From Trinickia caryophylli (lineage in GTDB: Bacteria > Pseudomonadota > Gammaproteobacteria > Burkholderiales > Burkholderiaceae), in assembly GCF_034424545.1 (NCBI RefSeq), contig NZ_CP139971.1, forward strand, positions 310,001 to 374,000: DNA of 64,000 nucleotides. Reading direction: 5' to 3'. The number at the start of each line of letters is the position of its first letter. Position 1 is the first letter of the stretch. Made by a program: the position numbers and the translations under genes. Of the stretch, positions 34,348 to 43,882 are shown piece after piece. The notes below the pieces were generated by a model, which worked only from the letters and a program-made list of their open reading frames with translations, searched no databases and was not told where the DNA came from.

Positions 34348-36573
34348 ATGTCATTTCGGCCTCGTCGTTTTGCCGTTGGGCCCGATTTTTCGGCCGCTTC
34401 AGTTCTCAATCCACTGTCGTTTTCCGCACGTCTTGTTTATGCGGGTGCGTTGAGCGTTATCACCGGCTCCGTTCATGCGCAGGTTGTCTCCGAGCCGATC
34501 ATGGCCGCGAGCGAAGCCGATCAGACATTGCCAACAGTCGTGGTCAAGGCCGCAGTGCCCCTGGAGGAGCCCACCCAGCCTTACGCGGGCGGCCAGGTGG
34601 CGCAGGGCGGCCGAGTCGGGTTGCTCGGCAGCAAGAGCGTCATGGATACGCCGTTCAGCGTAACCAACTACACGTCGAAGCGCATGGAAGATCAGGAGGC
34701 CGCCACGCTTGCCGACGTATTGACGAAAGATCCGTCCATTCGTCTCACGGGGCAAACGGGTGGCGTGACCGATTCCTTTTATATTCGCGGTTTTCCGATC
34801 AATGAGGGAAATCTCAGCGAATTCGCATTTGACGGCGTTTATGGCGTTGTCCCCAACTATCACGTATTCACCGAATATGTCGAGCGGGTCGACGTGCTCA
34901 AAGGGCCGGCCGCATTCCTGTATGGCATGTCGCCGAACAGCGGCGTGGGCGGCGTGGTCAATATCGTGCCCAAGCGTCCGCTCGCGAAAGATCTGACGCG
35001 TTTCACCACTGACTACACGTCGGACTCGCAGGTCGGTGGCCATGTCGATATCAGCCGGCGCTTCGGCAGCGACCGACAGTTCGGCGTGCGCTTCAACGGA
35101 CTGCATCGCCAGGGCGGCACGCCGCTCGACAATCAATCGTCGCGTGCGGAGGTCGGCGCATTGTCGCTCGACTATCAGGGCGAGAAATTCCGCGCGACCC
35201 TCGACGTGATCGAGCAATATCAGTGGACCGATGCGCCGTCCCGCCCGTTCCTGGTGGCATCGGGCGTTCAGGTGCCGTCCGCCGCCGACGGCCGGCGCAA
35301 CGTCACCCAATCGTGGGGATGGTGGAAGTCGTACGATCAGTCGACGCTGCTGCACGCCGAATACGACATCGCCAAAAACGTGACCGTGTTCGCCGATGCA
35401 GGCGGGGCGAAGACCGACGTCGCGCGCCTTTCCGACCAGACGCCGACGATTGTCGACGCCGCGGGCGATACCCGCTCGACACCCCAGAACTGGAAGTTCC
35501 AGGTCAACCGCTGGAGCGCCGATACCGGCGTGCGCGCGAAGTTCGAGACGGGCCCCGTCGCGCATGCCGTCACGCTGCAGTGGAGCATCTACCACGATCG
35601 CCTTGCCCAGGCGAGCAATTCGGGCTCGGCGATCCTTTCGAACCTCTATGCGCCGGTTGCCAGCCCGGCGCAGGCCATCGCGTCGCCCTCGAGCGTTCCC
35701 AAGGTTTCCGCCTCCCAGCTCACGGGGGTCGCGCTGGCGGATACCCTGAGCATCCTCGACGGGCGTGTGCAACTCACGGCGGGCGTCCGTCAGCAGCAGG
35801 TCGAGTCAGACAACTTCAGCGCGGCCACGGGCGCGAAAACCTCCTCGTATGACAAGAGCGCCGTCACGCCGCTCGTCGGCATCGTGTTCAAGCCGGCTCA
35901 AAACGTCTCCCTGTATGCCAATTACATCGAGGGGCTCAGCAAGGGCGACATCGCGCCGGCCGTCGCCTCGAACGCGGGCCAGGTGTTCGCGCCGTACAAG
36001 ACGAAGCAGCAGGAAGTCGGCGTGAAAGTCGACTTCAGGAACGTGATGGCAACGCTCGCGGCGTTCAGGATAACGAAGCCGAGCGGCCAGCTCTCCGGCA
36101 CCGTCTACGGCGTGGACGGCGAGCAGCGCAATCAGGGGCTCGAACTCACGCTCGCGGGCGAGCCGATCAAAGGTATTCGCGTGCTCGGCGGCGTCACGCT
36201 GCTCGATGCCGAACTGACCAGGACAGCCAGTGCGGCGACCGTCGGCAACCGGCCAGTGGGCGTGCCGGCCTGGATGGCCAACGTCGGCACCGAATGGGAC
36301 CTGCCTTGGGTGGCGGGCCTCACGCTGACGGGCGGGATCAACTTCACGGGGCGCGAGTACGTGAACCAGGCGAACACGCAGTCCGTTCCGGCCTGGGCGA
36401 CCGTCGATTTCGGCACGCGGTACACGACCTCGCTCCACGGCAAGTCCACGACCTTCCGCGCGGGGCTGCTCAATGCGTTCAACCGCAAGTATTGGTCGGG
36501 CGTCGCGTCGTTCGGCACGATCTCGCTCGGTGCCCCGCGCACGCTGTTCGCTTCGGCAACGGTCGACTTCTAA
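34348..36573 (+). CDS. TonB-dependent siderophore receptor
   Basis: The 741-residue protein has a long signal region ending VHAQ, then a plug domain (LADVLTKDPSIRLTG ... DSFYIRGFPI ... RVDVLKGPAAFLYG ... GGVVNIVPKRP) and a 22-strand barrel ending in Phe (FASATVDF). This is the FhuA/FpvA-like siderophore receptor family. Position directly behind a Fur box and before biosynthetic genes suggests it takes up the siderophore made by this cluster. No SD sequence is obvious before the ATG. Confidence 0.92.
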   Translation: MSFRPRRFAVGPDFSAASVLNPLSFSARLVYAGALSVITGSVHAQVVSEPIMAASEADQTLPTVVVKAAVPLEEPTQPYAGGQVAQGGRVGLLGSKSVMDTPFSVTNYTSKRMEDQEAATLADVLTKDPSIRLTGQTGGVTDSFYIRGFPINEGNLSEFAFDGVYGVVPNYHVFTEYVERVDVLKGPAAFLYGMSPNSGVGGVVNIVPKRPLAKDLTRFTTDYTSDSQVGGHVDISRRFGSDRQFGVRFNGLHRQGGTPLDNQSSRAEVGALSLDYQGEKFRATLDVIEQYQWTDAPSRPFLVASGVQVPSAADGRRNVTQSWGWWKSYDQSTLLHAEYDIAKNVTVFADAGGAKTDVARLSDQTPTIVDAAGDTRSTPQNWKFQVNRWSADTGVRAKFETGPVAHAVTLQWSIYHDRLAQASNSGSAILSNLYAPVASPAQAIASPSSVPKVSASQLTGVALADTLSILDGRVQLTAGVRQQQVESDNFSAATGAKTSSYDKSAVTPLVGIVFKPAQNVSLYANYIEGLSKGDIAPAVASNAGQVFAPYKTKQQEVGVKVDFRNVMATLAAFRITKPSGQLSGTVYGVDGEQRNQGLELTLAGEPIKGIRVLGGVTLLDAELTRTASAATVGNRPVGVPAWMANVGTEWDLPWVAGLTLTGGINFTGREYVNQANTQSVPAWATVDFGTRYTTSLHGKSTTFRAGLLNAFNRKYWSGVASFGTISLGAPRTLFASATVDF

Positions 36574-36591
36574 TCCACGAGAGGAGGGCGG

Positions 36592-38040
36592 ATGCAAGCC
36601 AGCCCGTCGCATTCGACAGCTGAAATCTGCAACTTCCATGTGTCGGAGCCGCCGGTGCTCCGGCCCATTCTCGGCGCGGCGCTCGCACGCCTCGTCCGTT
36701 CCGCGCCGCAAGCGCTGTTCGAGCTGACGCAGGCGTATGGGTCTCCGCTCAACGTCGTCGTGCCCGATGTCCTCGTGCGCAACGTCGAGGCGCTTCGCGC
36801 CGTGCTGCACCGCCATGGCGTCGCATTCCAGATTTTCTACGGAGCGAAGGTCAACAAATCGCCGGCGCTCGTGAGCGCCGCGGTGCAGGCGGGCATCGGC
36901 ATAGACGTGTCGAGCGTCTACGAAATGCGCGATGCGCTGCGTGCGGGCGTCGCGCCGGCACGGCTTTGCGCCACCGGCCCGGCGAAGACGCGCGTGTTTC
37001 ACATGGCTGCGATCGCGAACGACGCCTTGATCTCGGTGGACTCGCCCGAGGAGTTGAAAGACATCGAAGCTGTCATCGGCGAGATCGAGCCCGATCGCCC
37101 CGCGCGCGTGCTGCTTCGCTACCGGCCGGAAGCGTCGGGTTCGAGCCGCTTCGGCATGAGCGCCGAAGCGCTGCTGGCGTGCATGAGGCGCGTCGCCCGC
37201 CGCGATGGCATGTTCTCGTTCGAAGGCTTCCATTTTCATCTGGGCGGGTATCGATACGAAACGCGCGCGGCCGCGGTGCGCGAACTCGTTTCCTTCGTCG
37301 AGGCGGCCCGTGCCATGGGGCTCGCCCCGAAAACGATCGATATCGGCGGTGGGCTGCCCGCGCAATATGTCGAGCCGGCCCGGTACGACGCGTTCGTTGG
37401 TGCGCAAGGCGCCGGAGACTACCGTAACGGACAGGTACCGGCATCGTTCTACCCCTATGGCGGCGCCATCGGCGCGTGCGATTGGCTCGACGGGTTCCTC
37501 GCGGCACCGTGCGCGAGGGGGCTGTCGATCGCCGGGTACCTGAAGGAGCAAGAACTCGCGCTTGCGATCGAGCCGGGGCGCAGTCTCGCGGATCAGACAG
37601 CTGTCTCGATCTTTCGAGTGACACGCGTCAAATCGCTCGCCCCCGGCGAGGCCGTGATCTTCGCCGAAGGCAGCAGCTTCAGCGCGTGCGAGACGTGGTT
37701 CTCGTCCGAGTTTCTGGTGGACCCGATCCTGATATCGACGCGCACGGATGGAATACACGGCGAGCCGCATGACCGAGCGCGGGACGATGTGCCGGTGCAC
37801 GCCTGGATTGCCGGGCACAGCTGCCTCGACGAAGACGTCCTGACGAATCGCCTGATTCGCTTCGAGAGGAGACCCGAAGCGGGGGATCTGCTCGTCTATG
37901 CCAATACGGCCGGATATCAGATGGACCTGCTCGAAAACGAATTTCATCGCCATCCCATGCCGCGCCGAATTGCGGTGAGCTTCGACGCGGCGGGCCGCAT
38001 GGGTATCTCACCTGACGTTTCGCACGGAGAATCGGAATGA
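36592..38040 (+). CDS. PLP-dependent decarboxylase, SbnH-like
   Basis: The 482-residue fold-type III decarboxylase (ODC/DAPDC family) has the PLP Lys86 in YGAKVNKS, HFHLGG, the phosphate-binding loop IDIGGGLP, EPGRSL and a catalytic Cys in HSCLDEDVL. In staphyloferrin B synthesis SbnH decarboxylates a citryl-diaminopropionate intermediate, and in rhizoferrin clusters a related enzyme acts on the amine backbone. It follows the receptor by 18 bases behind a GAGGAGGG site and overlaps the next gene, so it belongs to the siderophore operon. Confidence 0.85.
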   Translation: MQASPSHSTAEICNFHVSEPPVLRPILGAALARLVRSAPQALFELTQAYGSPLNVVVPDVLVRNVEALRAVLHRHGVAFQIFYGAKVNKSPALVSAAVQAGIGIDVSSVYEMRDALRAGVAPARLCATGPAKTRVFHMAAIANDALISVDSPEELKDIEAVIGEIEPDRPARVLLRYRPEASGSSRFGMSAEALLACMRRVARRDGMFSFEGFHFHLGGYRYETRAAAVRELVSFVEAARAMGLAPKTIDIGGGLPAQYVEPARYDAFVGAQGAGDYRNGQVPASFYPYGGAIGACDWLDGFLAAPCARGLSIAGYLKEQELALAIEPGRSLADQTAVSIFRVTRVKSLAPGEAVIFAEGSSFSACETWFSSEFLVDPILISTRTDGIHGEPHDRARDDVPVHAWIAGHSCLDEDVLTNRLIRFERRPEAGDLLVYANTAGYQMDLLENEFHRHPMPRRIAVSFDAAGRMGISPDVSHGESE

Positions 38041-39086
38041 TTTTGAACAAGGTCACCGACCTCATCGGAAACACGCCCATTCTGAGCATAGCCGTTCCAG
38101 CCAAACATGCGCGGCTGCTGCTGAAGATCGAAAAGAACAATCCTGGCGGGAGCATGAAGGACCGCATGGCCCGCAACATGATCGTTGCAGCGCTCAAGTC
38201 CGGACGGCTCAGCCCGGGCGGCGTCGTGGTGGAGTCCTCGTCGGGCAACACGGGCATCGGCCTCGCGATTGCCGCCGTGGAGTTCGGGCTGCGCTTCATT
38301 GCCGTGGTCGATCACCACGCCGCGCCCGACAAGATCGCCGTCATGCGCGCGCTCGGCGCGGAGATCCGCTATGTCGAGGGCCAATATCGGGAAGACGAAG
38401 TGGCCGTGGTCGAGCGTCAGCGCATGGCCGCCGAGCTGGCCGGTCAGATCCCGGGCGCCGTGTTCATGAATCAGTCCGACAACGCCGCCAACGCCGGCGC
38501 GTATGCCGACTTCGTGAGGGAGGTGGTGGCCGAGGTGGGCGGTGTGGACGCCTACGTGGGCTGCGTCGGTACCGGCGGCTCGATGACGGGCATCGCGCAC
38601 GGGCTCAAGGTTCACAATCCGCAAACGAAGACGATCGCCGTCGAGCCCGATGGTTCGATCGTGTTCGGCCAGCCCGGGCATCCGTACTATCAGTCGGGCA
38701 CCGGCACGCCGGCGGGCGATACCGTGGGGCTCGTGCTCGATTACAGCTGCATCGATATGGGCGTGCAGGTCAGCGATGCGCAGGCGTTCGAGACGGCCCG
38801 CTATCTCGCGCGGCGCACGGGGCTGCTCGTCGGCGGCTCCACGGGCGGCGTGGTCTACAAGGCGCTCGAGTTCATCCATGGCGGGCTGATCGGCGGCAAC
38901 GTGCTCGCGGCAGTGGCCGATGGCGGCGAGAAGTATCTGCACACGGTGTTCAGCGAGAACTGGCTCGAGGAGCGCAATCTGCTCGATCCGACGGTCTGGG
39001 AGCAGTTGGATACGTGGCTCGGCCAGGAGCAGCTTGCCGAAGCGCCGCGCGACGTCCCGCGCCTGCATGCGGTGCAAGCGGCATGA
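38037..39086 (+). CDS. SbnA-like cysteine-synthase-family enzyme (diaminopropionate precursor)
   Basis: The 349-residue fold-type II PLP enzyme has the Schiff-base Lys41 in NPGGSMKDR, the ESSSGNTG substrate loop and GTGGSMTG phosphate loop. Within a siderophore cluster the closest functional model is SbnA, which joins O-phosphoserine and glutamate into N-(1-amino-1-carboxyethyl)glutamate on the way to 2,3-diaminopropionate. It overlaps both neighbours by ATGA. Ordinary cysteine synthesis is the alternative but is less likely here. Confidence 0.82.
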   Translation: MILNKVTDLIGNTPILSIAVPAKHARLLLKIEKNNPGGSMKDRMARNMIVAALKSGRLSPGGVVVESSSGNTGIGLAIAAVEFGLRFIAVVDHHAAPDKIAVMRALGAEIRYVEGQYREDEVAVVERQRMAAELAGQIPGAVFMNQSDNAANAGAYADFVREVVAEVGGVDAYVGCVGTGGSMTGIAHGLKVHNPQTKTIAVEPDGSIVFGQPGHPYYQSGTGTPAGDTVGLVLDYSCIDMGVQVSDAQAFETARYLARRTGLLVGGSTGGVVYKALEFIHGGLIGGNVLAAVADGGEKYLHTVFSENWLEERNLLDPTVWEQLDTWLGQEQLAEAPRDVPRLHAVQAA

Positions 39087-40249
39087 CGGCGACGAACCCG
39101 AACCCGATGCCGGTGCTCAATGTCGTCGTGTGCGGCGGTGGCCGCACCGGACATCTCGCGGCGGTGCTGTTCAAGCAGCATCCCGGCGTACGTGTCGCAC
39201 TGCTCACGAACAACCGCGACACCGTCGAGAAATATCGCGGCACCGAAGGCGGCATCGCCGTTTCAATGCCCGACGGCACGACATGCTCCGCGCGCCCGGA
39301 CGTCGTGACGGGCGAGCCCGCCATCGCCCTGGCCGGCGCGGACGTGATCGTCGTCACGGTGCCCGCACACGTGCGGCCCCCGTTGCTGCGGGCCATCGCT
39401 GCGCATGTTCCATCCGACAAGCCGGTGTACGTCGGTGCAATTCCGGGCTTTTGCGGCTTCGACTGGCTCGCCGAGCAGGCCTTTTCCGCGTGTCCGAACG
39501 TGGTCATCTGGGGCATGAAGGACGTCTCCCATATCGCCTCCGATCTCGATCCGGGCAGGTCGGTCCGGATGGGCGGCGCCAAAAGCATGCTCTACGTCGC
39601 GACGCATGCGCGCGAGAGCGCCGCCTCGCGCGCAGCGTTGCTCGCCCATCTGCGAAGGCTCTATACCGCGCCCGTCGAATTGCTCGACGACTATCTGGAG
39701 ATCACGCTCACGCCGGGCAACCCGATCATGCACAGCTCGGTCATCTACGGCTTGATCGGCCCATACGGCCAGTGGCACGACAAAACGTTTTCCGAGCCGA
39801 TCTGCTGGTGGACGGACTGCCCCGAACTCGGCGCGTATTTCCTCGAGCGCAGCGACGAAGAGAACCAGCTGTTGTGCAAGACGATCGAGCGCCGCATGGG
39901 CCTGGACCTCTCTTCGGTCAAGCCGTTGAAGCAGGAGATCGTCGAGGCGTACGACGACCAGATCCGCGACGCGGGCACGATGCTGTCGGTCCTGCGCACG
40001 AATCGCGCGTACGACGCGATTCGTGCGCCGCTCGTCGCGGCGGCGGGCCGCCCTGGCTACGTCATCGACAAGACCCATCGCGCTTTTCACGAAGACGTGG
40101 CCTATGGGCTCGCCTTGCTCGTGGAGATGGGCCGGCGCCTCGGCGTGCCCTTGCCCCATATCGAAGAAGTCTTTCGCTGGACTGTGTCCTACATGGACGG
40201 ACTGCGCAACTCGGCGCTCGACTACTTCCCCGAAACCTGGCCAGCCTGA
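39083..40249 (+). CDS. Octopine/nopaline (opine) dehydrogenase family protein, proposed SbnB replacement
   Basis: The 388-residue protein has an N-terminal Rossmann motif (VVVCGGGRTGHLAAVLF) and a C-terminal opine-dehydrogenase domain (ITLTPGNPIMHSSVIYG ... W ... AYDAIRAPL). The family reversibly joins an amino acid and a 2-oxo acid by reductive amination. SbnA's product is an opine-like secondary amine. Run in the oxidative direction, this enzyme would release 2,3-diaminopropionate and 2-oxoglutarate, the step done by the unrelated SbnB in Staphylococcus. No sbnB-type (ornithine cyclodeaminase) gene is present here. The alternative is synthesis of an opine group in the final metallophore. 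Confidence 0.8.
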   Translation: MTATNPNPMPVLNVVVCGGGRTGHLAAVLFKQHPGVRVALLTNNRDTVEKYRGTEGGIAVSMPDGTTCSARPDVVTGEPAIALAGADVIVVTVPAHVRPPLLRAIAAHVPSDKPVYVGAIPGFCGFDWLAEQAFSACPNVVIWGMKDVSHIASDLDPGRSVRMGGAKSMLYVATHARESAASRAALLAHLRRLYTAPVELLDDYLEITLTPGNPIMHSSVIYGLIGPYGQWHDKTFSEPICWWTDCPELGAYFLERSDEENQLLCKTIERRMGLDLSSVKPLKQEIVEAYDDQIRDAGTMLSVLRTNRAYDAIRAPLVAAAGRPGYVIDKTHRAFHEDVAYGLALLVEMGRRLGVPLPHIEEVFRWTVSYMDGLRNSALDYFPETWPA

Positions 40250-40261
40250 TTCAGGAGTCTC

Positions 40262-42172
40262 ATGAAGACCTCTCTCTCCTTGTTGCAGCCCGATAATGCG
40301 TTTTATGCGCAGCGTCAGCAAACGGCGCTGGAATCGGCCCGGCACAATGCACTGCGCCGGGTCGTTCGCTGCCTGCTCGCCGAGCGGATCATCGACCGCG
40401 ACCGGCTCGTGTTCGCCCCGGAAGGCCGCAGCGCCTGGCTGCCGCTTTGGAACACGCACGCGCTGCTGTTCTTCGGCGATCTGGAGGCCGCTCCGGCCGA
40501 TACGTTCATCCTGCACGGCGCGCTGACGTTGATCGAATCCGATGGCACCCGCGTCAAGATTCGCTCGCCGGCGCAACTGATCGACCTGCTGCTTCCATAC
40601 TTCGATTTCGTGCCCGGCGAGGAAGGCGTGGCCGGGCTCAAGCGCGATATCGCCAACAGCGTCGAAAACGATGCTCTCGCGCGCATCTATCGCGACGCAT
40701 GGGACGCGGACTTGCGTACGAGGATCGACACGGCCGAAGCCGACGGCTTTGTCGGCTACCTTCACCAGCACATGACGGTGCGCGATGCGGCGGTGCTGCT
40801 CGATCAATGGGGCGCGTTGGAGGGGCATCCGTTCTATCCCACCTGGAAGAGCAAACCGGACCTGAATGCGCGCGAAGTGGCCGCGCTTTCGCCCGAGTTC
40901 AACGCCATCGTTCCCGTGCGCATCGCCGCGTTGCGCGCCGATATGGCCTATGTCGAGCGAATGCCGCACGTCGAGCGCTATCACGATTGGTTCGCCGCGA
41001 ACTTCCCGCAACTTTGGGCGCGCTGGACGGCCGGCCTGCGCGAACGCGGGCTGGACGAGCGCGCATGGCTGCCGTTGCCCATCCATGGCTGGCATCTCGA
41101 ACATTTCGTGCGCGAGGAGTATGCGGCGCTGATGGAAGAGGGCGCGCTGATCGTGGACGGCCCCGACATGGAAACCTGGCCGACCATGTCGTTTCGCACG
41201 ATGATGCCGCGGCTGCCCGGGCCCGTGCCGTTCATCAAGCTGCCTGTCGCACTTTGGCTCACGAGCGAGCAGCGCAGCCTTCAGGCGAAATCGATCCATA
41301 TGGGCCCGCGCATCAGCGCGGTGATCCAGCGCATCCTCGCGGACGAAAACGGCTTCGAGCACACGCTCGAGGTGTTTCCGGAAGAAGTCGCGCTGCACTT
41401 CAAGCACGCCGTGCATCAGGAGGACCGGCCGGGGCGCCACCTTTCGGTGGCCTTCCGCGCGAGCAAGGCGGCGTTCGAGCGGGCGGATGGCCTGTTGCCG
41501 ATCACCGTCGCAGCCTTGTTGACCGCATCGCCCACAGATGGCCGCGCGCTCGCGACCGAACTCGTCGAAAAGCGCGACGGTGCACACGCGACGCCGGAAG
41601 CCGTCGAAACGTGGTTCAGGCGCTATGCGCACGTCGTCACGCACCCTGTGGTGGGTATCTATCTGCTCTATGGCATCGCACTCGAGGCGCATCAGCAGAA
41701 CACCTCGGTACTGTTCGCCGCCGATGGCATGCCGGCCGGCCTCCTCGTCCGCGATTTCGGCGACGGCCGCACCTACGCACCGCTGTTGCGCGCGCGCGGC
41801 CATTCGCTCAAGCCCTATGTTCATCCGGGCATTCTGCCGACGGTTTTCGAGGAAGACATCGAGCCCGTGCGCGCCTTCGTGCTCGACGCCTGCTTCGTCT
41901 GCCATCTGCACGAAGTCGCGTTGCTGCTCACCCGGGAGTATGGTCTCGCGCCCACGCGGCTCTGGCAGATCCTTCGCGAGGAAACGGCGCGCGCGTTCGA
42001 TGCGTTTGCCTCCCGCGTCACGAGCGAGCTATGGCGGACGGAGCGCGCCGCATTTCTCGAGCATCCGTGGCCGACCCGTTCGATTTTGCGCATGCATCTG
42101 CTCAAGTACTCGGACTACCGGCTGCAGCATCGATTGCCGAACCCGCTGCGACAGGCGTGCCGCGAGGACTGA
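40262..42172 (+). CDS. IucA/IucC-family NIS siderophore synthetase
   Basis: The 636-residue protein shows the family's ATP and carboxylate-binding motifs: GHPFYPTWKSK, PTMSFRTMMPR, KLPVALWLTSEQRSLQ, HQQNTSVLF, VRDFGDG and the C-terminal LKYSDYRLQHRLPNPL. NIS synthetases adenylate a carboxylate such as citrate and condense it with an amine. It is the only one in this cluster, whereas staphyloferrin B needs three. AGGAG precedes the ATG. Subtype (A, A', B) cannot be set by eye. Confidence 0.93.
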   Translation: MKTSLSLLQPDNAFYAQRQQTALESARHNALRRVVRCLLAERIIDRDRLVFAPEGRSAWLPLWNTHALLFFGDLEAAPADTFILHGALTLIESDGTRVKIRSPAQLIDLLLPYFDFVPGEEGVAGLKRDIANSVENDALARIYRDAWDADLRTRIDTAEADGFVGYLHQHMTVRDAAVLLDQWGALEGHPFYPTWKSKPDLNAREVAALSPEFNAIVPVRIAALRADMAYVERMPHVERYHDWFAANFPQLWARWTAGLRERGLDERAWLPLPIHGWHLEHFVREEYAALMEEGALIVDGPDMETWPTMSFRTMMPRLPGPVPFIKLPVALWLTSEQRSLQAKSIHMGPRISAVIQRILADENGFEHTLEVFPEEVALHFKHAVHQEDRPGRHLSVAFRASKAAFERADGLLPITVAALLTASPTDGRALATELVEKRDGAHATPEAVETWFRRYAHVVTHPVVGIYLLYGIALEAHQQNTSVLFAADGMPAGLLVRDFGDGRTYAPLLRARGHSLKPYVHPGILPTVFEEDIEPVRAFVLDACFVCHLHEVALLLTREYGLAPTRLWQILREETARAFDAFASRVTSELWRTERAAFLEHPWPTRSILRMHLLKYSDYRLQHRLPNPLRQACRED

Positions 42173-42175
42173 TCG

Positions 42176-43429
42176 ATGACGAACGCCACGGTCGCGCCTG
42201 AGCGGGCGGCACGCCTGATTCACATCCTCTTCGCGATTCAACTCGTTTCCATGGGGGCGATGGAAATGAGCGGCCCGTTCTGGCCGCTGCATCTGAAGGC
42301 GCTCAGCACGTCCGATCTCGAATTCGGATTCGCGGGCGTGGCCGTATATGTCGGGCCGATGCTCGGCATCATGCTCACGAGTGCGTTCTGGGGGAGGGTG
42401 GGCGACCGTACCGGACATAAGCTCATGATGGTCCGCGCGCTCGTCGGATTGTCGGCAACACAGCTCGCGCTGGCGTGGGCAAGCAGCGTGTGGGCGATCC
42501 TGATCCTGCGATTCGTGCAGGGCGCATGCGCGGGCTACATCGCCCCGGCACAGACATACGGCGTCGGCATCGTCTCGTCGCAGCGTCGCGCGCGGCTCTT
42601 TGCCTATCTCCAGGTGTCCACGAACCTCGGCTCGCTGGCGGGCGCCGTTGCGGGCGGCTTGATCCTCGATAACGCGACGTTCTTCTGGATCAACATCGTG
42701 GCCGGCGTATTGTGCCTGTGCTGCGCCGGTGCCGTCATAGTCGTTCTCCCCGACGCAAGGGCTTCGAAGCCGGCGCCGGCTGCAGTGCGCAACCACGATC
42801 CGGCCACCGCCGCGCAACCCCAGGCGTTCGGATGGCGGGCTTCGCCGGTACCAGGGCTCCTCGTGATCGCGGGCATCCTGCTGGTGAGCAGAACGATCAC
42901 TCAGGCGCCGTTTTCGCTCTATGTGAGTTCGATCTTCCACGTGGGCAATTGGGTAGTCGGGCTGTGTTACGGCATGTTGTCGCTCGGATTCGTGGTGTCC
43001 GCGTCGCTCTGGGCGCGCTACTTCGAGAACCGCATACGTGGCGAGTCGTTGCGGCGAATGACTTTGATCGCCCTGGCCTGCGCCGTGCTGACGCTGGCTG
43101 CCGCGCTGACACGGCACGTGGGCATGTTCGTCGCGCTCCATTTTGCGTGGGGCGTACTGCTGGGCGCAACCACGCCGGTGCTGATGTCCCTGGTCTCCAA
43201 GGCGGCCGGCGGGGTTCATCAGGGGTACGTACTGGGCATCGCACAAAGCACCACCCAGTTCGCTCAGGTCGCCGGCATCGCACTCGGCGGTTGGCTGAGC
43301 GATAGCGTAGGCCTGCAATACACCTACTTCTTCGTCGCGGCGTCCTATGCGCTCGCGCTCGCGGCCATCCTCGTGCTGGCCCGCGAACGCGGCGCGCTGG
43401 CACAGCCGCACGTTTCGGCGGGCTCGTGA
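42176..43429 (+). CDS. MFS transporter, probable siderophore exporter
   Basis: The 417-residue protein has about 12 hydrophobic segments and the MFS loop motif GRVGDRTGHKLMM between helices 2 and 3. A gap of only three bases from the synthetase gene places it in the operon. By position it matches SbnD/FslB-type exporters, which release the finished siderophore from the cytoplasm. Confidence 0.88.
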   Translation: MTNATVAPERAARLIHILFAIQLVSMGAMEMSGPFWPLHLKALSTSDLEFGFAGVAVYVGPMLGIMLTSAFWGRVGDRTGHKLMMVRALVGLSATQLALAWASSVWAILILRFVQGACAGYIAPAQTYGVGIVSSQRRARLFAYLQVSTNLGSLAGAVAGGLILDNATFFWINIVAGVLCLCCAGAVIVVLPDARASKPAPAAVRNHDPATAAQPQAFGWRASPVPGLLVIAGILLVSRTITQAPFSLYVSSIFHVGNWVVGLCYGMLSLGFVVSASLWARYFENRIRGESLRRMTLIALACAVLTLAAALTRHVGMFVALHFAWGVLLGATTPVLMSLVSKAAGGVHQGYVLGIAQSTTQFAQVAGIALGGWLSDSVGLQYTYFFVAASYALALAAILVLARERGALAQPHVSAGS

Positions 43430-43452
43430 CACCGATTCGCTGAGGAGGCTCG

Positions 43453-43869
43453 ATGCCGACTGATTTCTCATACTGCATAGCCGTCAAACCGATTTCGTTT
43501 CTGCAGGCGTCCGAGGTGGTCGACGAGAACCACGTAAGCGAACTGGCCGCCGTCATTCGCGAGGCGGGCAGATGGACGACACCGATCCCCATCGATACGG
43601 AAACCGGAATCGTGATGGACGGCAACCATCGCCTGCGAGCGGCGGCGATGCTCGGGCTGAGCTACCTGCCGTGCGTGTTGCTCGATTATCTCGACCCACG
43701 GGTATCGGTCACGCACTGGCGCACGGGCGAGCCGTTTTGCGTCAAGAGCATCGGCACGCGGTTGCTGCGCGACAAAATGCTCTTTCCCTACAAGACGACG
43801 CGACACCGGTTCGCATCCGTGCTGCCGCATACGGACATCCCGTTGGCGCTATTGAGCGCCCGGGGTTGA
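43453..43869 (+). CDS. ParB/sulfiredoxin-fold protein, SbnI/SerK-like
   Basis: The 138-residue protein has the ParB/Srx signature DGNHRLRAA (56-64) with upstream FLQASEVVDENHV and a conserved-looking Glu at residue 21. In staphyloferrin B clusters SbnI, a protein of this fold, phosphorylates free serine to O-phosphoserine, the substrate of SbnA. This copy is about half the size of SbnI and keeps only the catalytic fold. It has a perfect AGGAGG site and follows the exporter by 23 bases, as the last gene of the cluster. Confidence 0.72.
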   Translation: MPTDFSYCIAVKPISFLQASEVVDENHVSELAAVIREAGRWTTPIPIDTETGIVMDGNHRLRAAAMLGLSYLPCVLLDYLDPRVSVTHWRTGEPFCVKSIGTRLLRDKMLFPYKTTRHRFASVLPHTDIPLALLSARG

Positions 43870-43882
43870 ACACAGCCGAATA

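Noticed and set aside
39083..40249. Staphylopine/pseudopaline-type metallophore synthesis
   Set aside because: No nicotianamine-synthase-like gene is present, and the flanking genes are of the NIS and diaminopropionate type.
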